Source: Flavobacterium fluvii (lineage in GTDB: Bacteria > Bacteroidota > Bacteroidia > Flavobacteriales > Flavobacteriaceae). Taken from it: 64,000 nucleotides of DNA. The notes under the pieces are model-generated. The model saw only the letters and a list, made by a program, of their open reading frames with translations, did not search any database and had not been told where the DNA came from. Below, piece after piece: positions 56,762 through 64,000 of this stretch. Position 1 is the stretch's first letter. Each line of letters begins with the position of its first letter. The position numbers were made by a program, and so were the translations under genes. The stretch spans positions 248,001-312,000 of the forward strand of contig NZ_FQWB01000001.1 of assembly GCF_900129545.1 (NCBI RefSeq), read 5' to 3'.

Positions 56762-57895
56762 TTATTTTAAATCCAAATAAAACAAATCACTGGCAATTCC
56801 ATCGGTCAAAAATTTTCCTTTTGGAGTGGGTTTGAGAATCTTCTCGTCAATAAAAAGCAAGTCGTCATTAATGAATTTCCGGGATAGTTTTTGCAAATAA
56901 TCCAAATAGTCCTTTCCAAATTCTTGTTCAATTCTATCCAAGGAAACGCCCCAAATGGTTCGCAAACCCGTCATGACATATTCGTTGTAACGGTCGGATT
57001 TGGACAAAATTTCAATTTCGTTGGGCAATTTATTTTCCTCCAATGATTTCAAATAAATGGAATTATTCGAAACATTCCAACTTCTGGAAATTCCGTCATA
57101 ACTGTGCGCCGATGGACCAATTCCGATGTATTTTTTTCCCAACCAATAAGCCGAATTGTTCTTCGAGAAATAATTTTCTTTGCCAAAATTCGACAATTCA
57201 TAGTGGATAAAATCATTATTTTCAAGCGTTTCGACCAAAATCTGGAAATGGGCTTCGGCAACTTCGTCTTTGGGTTTGGCTATTTTTCCGGTTTGGATAA
57301 GTTTGTTCAAAGCCGTTTTGGGTTCGACCGTCAAGGCATAACTCGAAATGTGCGGAATGCCGAAAGACAAAGCCGTTTCGATGTTTTGTTTCCACTTTTG
57401 GTTGCTCATCCCTGGAATCCCATAAATCAAATCGAGGGAAATATTGTCGAAATATTTTGTTGCTTCCTCCAAACATTTTTGGGCTTCAGCCGAATTGTGG
57501 GCACGATTCATCATCACTAAATCTTCTTCAAAAAAAGACTGGATTCCGATGCTCAATCGGTTGATTGGAGTTTTCGACAATTCAATTATTCTCTCATTCA
57601 ATAAATCATCGGGATTGGCTTCAAGCGTGATTTCAGGGTTTTCAGCAACAGCGTAATTTTCATAAACCGCATCAATCAAAAATCGTATTTCGTCAATCGT
57701 CAATATTGATGGCGTTCCTCCTCCGAAATAAATGGTTTCCACAACTTCATCTTTGAACTCAGTTTTGCGCATTTGTAGTTCTTTGACCAAGGCCAAAACC
57801 ATCTCGTCTTTCTTCTTCATCGAAGTCGAAAAATGAAAGTCGCAGTAATGGCAAGCCTGCTTGCAAAAAGGGATATGAATGTAGATTCCTGACAT
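56762..57895 (-). CDS. hemW: Radical SAM heme chaperone HemW
   Basis: 377 residues. IYIHIPFCKQACHYCDFHF carries the CxxxCxxC cluster motif (C11, C15, C18). VETIYFGGGTPSIL and EANPDDL are the usual SAM-binding blocks. The C-terminal HemN-like domain (GIGPSAHSYDG, NEYVMTGLRTIWGVSL) is present. Although annotated historically as coproporphyrinogen III oxidase-like, this length and motif set fit HemW, which inserts heme into enzymes. First gene of the hemW-GNAT-MmcQ group. Confidence 0.93.
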   Translation of the reverse strand: MSGIYIHIPFCKQACHYCDFHFSTSMKKKDEMVLALVKELQMRKTEFKDEVVETIYFGGGTPSILTIDEIRFLIDAVYENYAVAENPEITLEANPDDLLNERIIELSKTPINRLSIGIQSFFEEDLVMMNRAHNSAEAQKCLEEATKYFDNISLDLIYGIPGMSNQKWKQNIETALSFGIPHISSYALTVEPKTALNKLIQTGKIAKPKDEVAEAHFQILVETLENNDFIHYELSNFGKENYFSKNNSAYWLGKKYIGIGPSAHSYDGISRSWNVSNNSIYLKSLEENKLPNEIEILSKSDRYNEYVMTGLRTIWGVSLDRIEQEFGKDYLDYLQKLSRKFINDDLLFIDEKILKPTPKGKFLTDGIASDLFYLDLK

Positions 57896-57921
57896 AATTT
57901 AGTGTTCAGTTTTTTAGTATT

Positions 57922-57968
57922 CAGTCGCAGTCGCAGTTTTCAGTCCAGTGGCTGGAAACTGCGACTGA
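57922..57968. repeat. Hairpin between ruvC and hemW
   Basis: CAGTCGCAGTTTT (57928-57940) pairs with GAAACTGCGACTG (57955-57967), one mismatch, with further inner pairing (CAGTCCA/TGGCTG). The hexamer TCGCAG is duplicated at the left. It lies 4 bases before the ruvC stop and could terminate ruvC transcription or be a mobile palindrome. Confidence 0.65.
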
Positions 57969-57971
57969 AAA

Positions 57972-58532
57972 CTATTTCTTGATTCGTTCTTCATTATTTT
58001 TCACAAAAGCATCCCAACCCGAATAACTTTTCTCGCCCACCACTTTCCCGGAATTGAAAAAATGACAAACCGCAGCCGCCAAACCATCGGTGGAATCGAG
58101 ATTTTTGGGTAATTGTTTCAGTCCCAAAAGTTGTTGGAGCATTTTGGCCACTTGTTCCTTGCTGGCGTTTCCGTTGCCGGTGATGGCCATTTTTATTTTC
58201 TTGGGCTCGTATTCGGTGATGGGAATGTCTCTCGAAAGTCCCGCCGCCATTGCCACGCCTTGTGCTCTTCCGAGTTTTAGCATTGATTGCACGTTTTTGC
58301 CAAAGAAAGGCGCTTCAATCGCAATTTCGTCTGGATGGTGCGTGTCGATGAGTTCGATGGTGCGTTCGAAAATGATTTTCAGTTTCTGGTAATGGTTGTC
58401 ATATTTGGACAATTGCAATTCGTTGAGTTGCAAAAATTCCATTTTCTTGTTGACTACACGAATCAATCCAAAACCCATAATCGTGGTTCCGGGGTCTATT
58501 CCTAATATAATGCGTTCGTTTGTATTTGTCAT
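57972..58532 (-). CDS. ruvC: Holliday junction resolvase RuvC
   Basis: 186 residues. [20 protein letters not shown] has the catalytic Asp13. [24 protein letters not shown] holds the Glu and the DNA-binding helix. [19 protein letters not shown] and [13 protein letters not shown] complete the acidic site. Length is normal. The gene overlaps the WG-repeat gene by 4 bp. Its first codons (NERIIL) recur in the WG protein N-terminus, so the current start may be the right-hand copy of a duplicated segment. Confidence 0.95.
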   Translation of the reverse strand: MTNTNERIILGIDPGTTIMGFGLIRVVNKKMEFLQLNELQLSKYDNHYQKLKIIFERTIELIDTHHPDEIAIEAPFFGKNVQSMLKLGRAQGVAMAAGLSRDIPITEYEPKKIKMAITGNGNASKEQVAKMLQQLLGLKQLPKNLDSTDGLAAAVCHFFNSGKVVGEKSYSGWDAFVKNNEERIKK

Positions 58533-60208
58533 TTCAAAAATTTCATTTCAAAATTCATTAATTCTTTTTCCTTCGCTGAAATTTTATTTCTAATCATTTT
58601 ATTTTTGTTATCAATAACGAAGGCCTTTCCGTTCTTTTGGACGTAAAATTCTTTGCCCTTCAGATTTAGATTAAAAGTTTCTGTACATATCTTACTATAA
58701 TCAAAAGGAATAACTAGAGTGTTTTTAATTGTTACAACTCCAAACTTTTGGTTTTTAGCCAAAATAATAGTTTGGTCATTGATGAAGCGTAATTCGTCAT
58801 AAACAGGAGGAATAATTGTCTTTCCTCCTTTTGTAATCAACCCTTTTTTATTGTTTTTTGTTACAAAATGATAATTAGAACCGGGTCCATATTCAACCCA
58901 ATTTGATAACTCGTCGTATTCAAATGGTATAATAATATCCCCTCTTAAACCAATAACACCATATTTATCATTCTTTTTAGCAATAAATAGATTTTTAGGA
59001 TTATAATGGCAAGGTGATATATCTTGATAGTTGAAATCTAAAACAGGTAAAAGATTTTTATTTATAATTCCTGCTTTATCATTTTTCTTTACAATATAGA
59101 AATCCAAATCCCTATCTCTCAAAATCCAATCATTATTAATTGGATAGACAATTTCATTATTAGATTTAATCAAACCATACTTATTTTTTGACATTACTGT
59201 AGTTACACTATCACCTCTAAATCGATTAATTTCATCATAAATTACCGGAATTAGAACTTTACCTTTTTCATCAATTACACCCGAAAGTCCATTTCCTTTC
59301 TGAATTTGATAAATGGTTTTTACTTTATTATTTAATCTACAAACATCTTTAAAATAATCTTTTATGCCCTCAATTATCAAATTTCCTTTTTGATCAAATA
59401 AGGTCAGTTTATCATTTTTAAAACCAACAAAACAATCAGAATCACTATATTCCTCTTGAAGATATCCTATCGAGTCAAATTCAGTTTTAATGACTTGAAA
59501 ATCCTTATTATTAATTACTCCAAAACGATTCTTTTTTGATACAATTGCCAAACCATTATTGTTAAAAGGCGTTCCATAATCATATTTTCCAATTGGAATC
59601 TTTTCGGTTAAATTAGAATCTAAATACCCAATTTTTTTGTCCTTCTTTATTAGAATCAGGGATTTTTTAGAAAAAGTAATTTGATCGTAAATAAAGTTTG
59701 TAACCTGTTTTCCTTTTTTAGAAAAAAATGCCCACTTCTTATTTTTAGATATACAAATTAGAGAGTCTTTTTCAGACAGAAATATATTTTCGTAAACAAT
59801 TGGAATAATAAAAGTCCCTTTTTGGGTTATGATTCCGTATTTATTATTCTTTTGCACTATAGCCAATCCCGATTGATAAAATCCGTCAACTTCATCAAAT
59901 TGAAAATCTATAATCTTCTTGCCTTTTCTATTTAAAAACCCATATTTCCCATTAATTTTAGCCGACGCTAATCCTTCTGAAAACAAACTTAGTTCATCAT
60001 ATATGAATGGAATAATTATATTTTGATCAATATCAATATATCCATATTTATTCCCTTTTTGCGCATAAATCATTCCTTCTTCGTCAATCGGATTTAAAAA
60101 TGAATACTTATCCAAATTGTATGTTTTAGATTGGTTTGTTGTATCATTCTTATTACAAGAAAGAAATAACAAAAAAAAGAAATATAATATGATGCGTTCG
60201 TTTGCCAT
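58529..60208 (-). CDS. WG-repeat lipoprotein
   Basis: 559 residues. The lipobox LLFLSC precedes KNDTTNQ. The body is about eleven WG-type beta repeats, each near 45 residues with the pattern K.YG..n..G..iip..YDe (for example [40 protein letters not shown]). Predicted surface or periplasmic binding protein. The N-terminus MANERIIL equals the start of RuvC; 20 bases at 60185-60204 and 58503-58522 differ at one position. The gene is very A+T-rich. It appears to be cargo inserted before ruvC that borrows the resolvase start codon. Confidence 0.87.
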   Translation of the reverse strand: MANERIILYFFFLLFLSCNKNDTTNQSKTYNLDKYSFLNPIDEEGMIYAQKGNKYGYIDIDQNIIIPFIYDELSLFSEGLASAKINGKYGFLNRKGKKIIDFQFDEVDGFYQSGLAIVQKNNKYGIITQKGTFIIPIVYENIFLSEKDSLICISKNKKWAFFSKKGKQVTNFIYDQITFSKKSLILIKKDKKIGYLDSNLTEKIPIGKYDYGTPFNNNGLAIVSKKNRFGVINNKDFQVIKTEFDSIGYLQEEYSDSDCFVGFKNDKLTLFDQKGNLIIEGIKDYFKDVCRLNNKVKTIYQIQKGNGLSGVIDEKGKVLIPVIYDEINRFRGDSVTTVMSKNKYGLIKSNNEIVYPINNDWILRDRDLDFYIVKKNDKAGIINKNLLPVLDFNYQDISPCHYNPKNLFIAKKNDKYGVIGLRGDIIIPFEYDELSNWVEYGPGSNYHFVTKNNKKGLITKGGKTIIPPVYDELRFINDQTIILAKNQKFGVVTIKNTLVIPFDYSKICTETFNLNLKGKEFYVQKNGKAFVIDNKNKMIRNKISAKEKELMNFEMKFLK

Positions 60209-60210
60209 AA

Positions 60211-61164
60211 TTATTTTGTTCCTAAAGTACCTGGAATAAATTCATTGGAAATCAACCAATTTTCACAGGCTTTCGACCAATTTTTGTTGGTTCCTTCAAC
60301 ACCCAAACCAAAGCCGTGTCCACCATTTTCAAACAGGTGCAATTCCACTGGAATCTTATTTTGTTTTAGTGCCAAATAATAATTGATGCTGTTTTCAACC
60401 GGAACTGCTTTGTCATCGGTAGCGTGAACGATAAATGTTTTGGGAGTAGTTGCATTTACTTGTTTGTCATTCGAATATTTTTCGACCAAGGTTGCGCTTG
60501 GATTTTCGCCCAACAAATTGGTTTTCGAACCTTTGTGCGTCATTCCGCCCTGCATAGAAATCACGGGATACATCAAAATCGAAAAATCGGGACGCGCGCT
60601 GGTATTGTCAACAGGAACATATACTTTTTCGAGAAATTTCGTGGACAAGCTGGAAGCCAAATGTCCTCCTGCCGAAAACCCCATAATGCCAATTTTGTTG
60701 GGATCCAACTTCCATTTTTCGGCATTGCGCCTTACCATCCTTAATGCTTCTTGAGCGTCTTGCAAAGGACCAACTGTTTTGTCTTTCATCGTCAAATCAC
60801 TCGGCATTCGGTATTTTAAAACAAAGGCCGAAATACCTAAAGTATTCAACCATTGAGCGATTTTATACCCTTCTTTATTAATGGACAAATGATGGTAACC
60901 TCCTCCGGGACAAATAACGACAGAGGTTCCGTTGGCTATTTTGGCGTCGGCCATAAAAATGGTCAATGTAGGTTCAGAAACTTTACTGATTCCGTTAATG
61001 GCTCCTGCTGCGTCATACGTGAATTCTTCTTTATAATCCTTCGCTTCAATGGCATCGGGAACTTTTTCCCACAACGGAATTTCGGTGTTTTGCGAAAAAC
61101 CGCAAAATCCAGTTCCCAAAAACAAAAGGATTAAAACCAATTTAGTGTCTCTATTTTTTTTCAT
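60211..61164 (-). CDS. Alpha/beta hydrolase, acetylxylan esterase-like
   Basis: About 317 residues from ATG 61164 (MKKNRDTKLVLILLFLGTGF, signal peptide ending FGFSQ). The longer frame from 61197 starts at or before the predicted transcription start, so the shorter is preferred. IANGTSVVICPGGGYHHLS is the oxyanion region (HGGG-like). IGIMGFSAGGHLASS has the nucleophile Ser. FIVHATDDKAVPVENS and LHLFENGGHGFGLG supply the Asp and His. Such esterases deacetylate plant polysaccharides. The stop is two bases from the WG start codon and the gene is divergent from the DUF4450 gene. Confidence 0.87.
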   Translation of the reverse strand: MKKNRDTKLVLILLFLGTGFCGFSQNTEIPLWEKVPDAIEAKDYKEEFTYDAAGAINGISKVSEPTLTIFMADAKIANGTSVVICPGGGYHHLSINKEGYKIAQWLNTLGISAFVLKYRMPSDLTMKDKTVGPLQDAQEALRMVRRNAEKWKLDPNKIGIMGFSAGGHLASSLSTKFLEKVYVPVDNTSARPDFSILMYPVISMQGGMTHKGSKTNLLGENPSATLVEKYSNDKQVNATTPKTFIVHATDDKAVPVENSINYYLALKQNKIPVELHLFENGGHGFGLGVEGTNKNWSKACENWLISNEFIPGTLGTK

Positions 61165-61198
61165 GTTCTTCAATTGCTGCTGTTGTTTTATTCTCATA

Positions 61199-61230
61199 CA
61201 AATCTAATTCATTTGTGGCAGTTCCTCCAA
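61199..61230 (-). promoter_or_regulatory. Promoter of the esterase gene
   Basis: On the minus strand TTG (61230-61228), 21 bases, TAGATTTG (61206-61199). It places transcription start close to 61190, which favours ATG 61164 over 61197. Confidence 0.55.
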
Positions 61231-61303
61231 TAATTATTTTAGGAGTGTTCGTGACGAATTCTAAAGAAAAAACAGTCTCAATTTTGATGCTAATTATAAA
61301 TTT

Positions 61304-61323
61304 CAGGACAGTACAGGACAGCA
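61304..61323. repeat. Tandem 10-bp repeat, possible operator
   Basis: CAGGACAGTA and CAGGACAGCA are adjacent (61304-61323) in the divergent region between esterase and DUF4450 genes. A pair of direct decamers one helical turn apart fits an activator site, but I recognise no known operator. Confidence 0.4.
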
Positions 61324-61424
61324 TAGGATGGATTAGTTTGGAAAAAGAATTACATTGCCCTATCATTTCTGTAATTCAGTTATTTAAAAAAAATTAAACT
61401 GCCGAGGCGCTTCTTTCCATTGCT

Positions 61425-64000
61425 ATGAGAACTAAAAAAACACTTATTCTAATTTTTGGATATCTATTGCTTTTATTTCCGCTTCTTTTAATAAGTCAAG
61501 AAAAAGAAACCACACCACCATTGGCACGCAAAATTCATTATGCACCGGAAGGAAACAGTTTTGTCTTGAAAAATGGCAGTCGAAAATTCAATCGCGCCCT
61601 TTATGGAACCAATACGGGTTTCAGGGTTGAAACGGGTGACTTACCCGAATTTGCATTGTATCTGCCTGGAATGGGCGGCAATTTCAAACTGGGAATCCAA
61701 AAAGACGACAACAGCAAATGGATTACAGAAGCCAAAACAATCGATACCCGATACACTTTGGGAATTATGTATTACAAAATCCAAGATCCCATTTTAGGAA
61801 ATGGAGAACTGCAAATTGAAGTAATCGCCCTAAAAAACACCGAAGGTTTTGCCTTGAAAGTTACCGGCAACAACATCCCGAAAGACGTTTCATTGATTTG
61901 GGCTTTTGGCGGAGCGAGCGGCAAAAAATTCAGTCGTGATGGTGATATTGGTGCCGATCCTGAATCGGTTTTTTATATGCAACCCAATTATTGCATCAAC
62001 AATAAATATATGGTACAAAAGGAGTCTTTTTTATTGGAATACGGTTCTGAAATCAACAAACAAAAAACTGGCAACAACAAGAGTTTAATTGGTTTTTATC
62101 CGAAATCCGAAATCCATTTAACCAACGCCAACAAACAAAATTCACCTTTAGAATTATATCGTTCTACTCCAGATTCATTGACAGTAATTAGCGGAAAAAT
62201 AAACAACATTTCGAAAAACAGTATGTTTTGGATGATAGAAACGGATGCCAAAACCAAACTCAAAAACCAAAAAGAATTGGCTGTTATTTTCGGGAATTCT
62301 GTTCAAGAAACCCAACTTTTGGCCAATCGTGTTAAAATCGTTACGCCCGATCCATACATAAATACTTTAGGTTCTGCCTTGTCCATTGCCGCAGACGGAA
62401 TTTGGGAAAGTCCTGCTTATTTGCACGGAGCGATTGCTTGGCGAATGCACTTGAATGCTTGGCGAGGAGCTTATACTGCCGATCCTTTGGGATGGCACGA
62501 CCGAGCCAAAACCCATTTTACCAGTTACAGTCGTTCCCAAGTTTTGGAACCTTTAAGCGGTCCTGCAACACCCGATGTTACCCGAAATTTAGCTCGTGAA
62601 AAAGAAGAAATTGGAACTTCGATGTTCAGCAGTGGTTACATTAGCCGGCGACCGGACAACAATACCATTGCGCATCATTATGACATGAATTTGGTGTTTT
62701 TCGACCAAATGTTGCGTCATTTTAAATGGACTGGCGACACGACTTTTATGAAAGAAATGTTTCCCGTAATTCAAAGACATCTGGATTGGGAAAAAAGAAA
62801 TTTTGACACCAACAATGACGGACTTTATGATGCTTATGCCGCCATTTGGGCGAGTGATGCCTTGCAATACAGCGGCGGAGCGGTAACGCATACTTCGGCA
62901 TATAATTATTATGCCAACAAAGAAGTTGCGGCTGTTGCCAAAATTTTAAATATAGATGATACTCCTTTTTTGAATGAAGCCGAAAAGATTTCAAATGCCA
63001 CGAACGCCCAACTTTGGATGCGCAATAAAGGAATTTTTGCCGAATACAAAGACGGTTTAGGCAATCAATTATTACACGATTCGCCAGGGGTTTGGAGCAT
63101 TTACCACACGATTGATTCGGAATTATCGAATCCTTTTCAAGCCTATCAAATGCTTAATTATGTGGACACCAAAACGCCTCATATTCCAATTGTTGCCGAA
63201 GGATTGAACAAAAAAGATTTGTATGCCATAAGTACCACCAATTGGCAACCCTACGATTGGTCCATCAATAATGTAGCGCTTGCAGAACAATTACACACCT
63301 CATTGGCTTTTTGGCAAGGCGGACAACAAGAAACGGCTTTCAAAATGTGGGAAAGTGCCTTGATAGGAAGCATGTATTTGGGTGCTTCGCCGGGCGGATT
63401 TGAACAGCTTTCTTTTTACGATGCCATGCGTGGCGAATTGTATCGCGATTTTGCCGACCCGATTGGAATGACTTCCCGAACATTGGTCGAAGGTCTTTTC
63501 GGCATTCAGCCCAATGCTTTGGAAAATACATTAACAATTCGACCAGGATTTCCTAAACAATGGGATAATTCGACTTTAGAAATTCCAGATATTTCTTTTT
63601 CGTTTAACAGAAAAGACAACACCGATTCCTATCAAATCAAAACTCATTTTAGAACAAAAATGGATTTGAAATTCCAGGTAAATATTCCATTTGACAATAT
63701 AAAATCGGTAACCATCAACGGCGAAAAAGCGACTTGGAAAACCAATCCAAACGCTGTTGGAAATCCGCAATTGATTATCGAAAGTCCTTTCAAGGAAAAT
63801 TACAAAATCGACATTGCTTGGGAAGGCGAAAAACTGGAACAACCCAAAATCGAAAAAAACTATTGCATTGGCGAAAGCCTTTTTTTGCAAACTACGAAAG
63901 CCAAAATCCTTGATTTTTACGATCCGCAATCGGCATTAAGCGAAATTTCGAAAACGAATTCCGAACTTAAAGCGAATTTGAAAGCCAAAGAGAATGCTAC
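61425..64000 (+). CDS. DUF4450 glycan-locus protein, C-terminus cut by window edge
   Basis: The frame runs from ATG 61425 to the window end (858 codons, no stop). Signal peptide TLILIFGYLLLLFPLLLISQ. KIHYAPEGNSFVLKNGSRKF and FALYLPGMGGNFKLG are what I recognise as DUF4450. The second half (WESPAYLHGAIAWRMHLNAW, MNLVFFDQMLRHFKWTGD, WASDALQYSGGAV) looks like the (alpha/alpha)6 part of a six-hairpin glycosidase. No catalytic residue can be named. It is divergent from the esterase and is probably part of a carbohydrate locus continuing to the right. Confidence 0.75.
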   Translation, partial: MRTKKTLILIFGYLLLLFPLLLISQEKETTPPLARKIHYAPEGNSFVLKNGSRKFNRALYGTNTGFRVETGDLPEFALYLPGMGGNFKLGIQKDDNSKWITEAKTIDTRYTLGIMYYKIQDPILGNGELQIEVIALKNTEGFALKVTGNNIPKDVSLIWAFGGASGKKFSRDGDIGADPESVFYMQPNYCINNKYMVQKESFLLEYGSEINKQKTGNNKSLIGFYPKSEIHLTNANKQNSPLELYRSTPDSLTVISGKINNISKNSMFWMIETDAKTKLKNQKELAVIFGNSVQETQLLANRVKIVTPDPYINTLGSALSIAADGIWESPAYLHGAIAWRMHLNAWRGAYTADPLGWHDRAKTHFTSYSRSQVLEPLSGPATPDVTRNLAREKEEIGTSMFSSGYISRRPDNNTIAHHYDMNLVFFDQMLRHFKWTGDTTFMKEMFPVIQRHLDWEKRNFDTNNDGLYDAYAAIWASDALQYSGGAVTHTSAYNYYANKEVAAVAKILNIDDTPFLNEAEKISNATNAQLWMRNKGIFAEYKDGLGNQLLHDSPGVWSIYHTIDSELSNPFQAYQMLNYVDTKTPHIPIVAEGLNKKDLYAISTTNWQPYDWSINNVALAEQLHTSLAFWQGGQQETAFKMWESALIGSMYLGASPGGFEQLSFYDAMRGELYRDFADPIGMTSRTLVEGLFGIQPNALENTLTIRPGFPKQWDNSTLEIPDISFSFNRKDNTDSYQIKTHFRTKMDLKFQVNIPFDNIKSVTINGEKATWKTNPNAVGNPQLIIESPFKENYKIDIAWEGEKLEQPKIEKNYCIGESLFLQTTKAKILDFYDPQSALSEISKTNSELKANLKAKENA

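Overview
The window looks like a chromosome segment of a Flavobacterium or close relative (Bacteroidota, Flavobacteriaceae). The DNA is A+T-rich and Shine-Dalgarno sites are not evident. Many upstream regions carry the Bacteroidota promoter form TTG/TTTG, 18-22 bases, TAnnTTTG. The gene set also fits: a DnaE fused to a DnaQ-type exonuclease, S16 with an Ala/Glu-rich tail, DUF6252 and DUF4407 proteins, and polysaccharide utilisation genes. Nothing could be searched, so family names come from recognised motifs.

Bases 1-20.8 kb are a polysaccharide utilisation locus read on the minus strand from a divergent AraC-type regulator (19884-20825). In transcription order: an exported beta-helix protein with an L-rhamnose mutarotase-like tail, a Gfo/Idh/MocA oxidoreductase, a sodium/solute symporter, a GH78-type alpha-L-rhamnosidase, two beta-propeller glycosidase-like proteins, a GH2 beta-galactosidase-like enzyme, a GH106 alpha-L-rhamnosidase, a sialate-O-acetylesterase-type esterase and a truncated DUF5703 protein. 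Most genes overlap or nearly touch. Two rhamnosidase families plus a mutarotase domain point to a rhamnose-containing glycan such as rhamnogalacturonan. No SusC/SusD pair or lyase is in view.

Bases 20.9-39 kb are mostly backbone: an acyl-CoA dehydrogenase, a LamB-like porin, trmN6-rimM-rpsP, an RRM protein, a leuC-leuD-leuA-like-leuB operon and dnaE. An S41 protease gene sits beside trmN6 between two copies of the trmN6 3' end.

Bases 39-45.9 kb are accessory. A nuclease plus zinc-hook ATPase pair resembles Lamassu/ABC-3C anti-phage defence but has only two genes. Next come a DHFR/RibD-like gene and a three-gene operon for oxidative catabolism of a 6-deoxy sugar (L-fucose or L-rhamnose).

Bases 46-61.2 kb return to backbone: trxA, a DUF58 protein, tRNA-Asp, tRNA-Leu, an M20 dipeptidase, a saccharopine dehydrogenase family gene, hemW and ruvC. 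Two more single-gene insertions are visible. An acyltransferase lies between 44-bp direct repeats next to tRNA-Asp. A WG-repeat lipoprotein gene sits upstream of ruvC and starts with a copy of the ruvC start region. With the S41 gene, that makes three cargo genes bounded by direct repeats, two of which duplicate a neighbouring gene end.

The right edge (60.2-64 kb) has an esterase and a truncated DUF4450 protein transcribed divergently, perhaps another carbohydrate locus. Several families of intergenic palindromes are scattered through the window.
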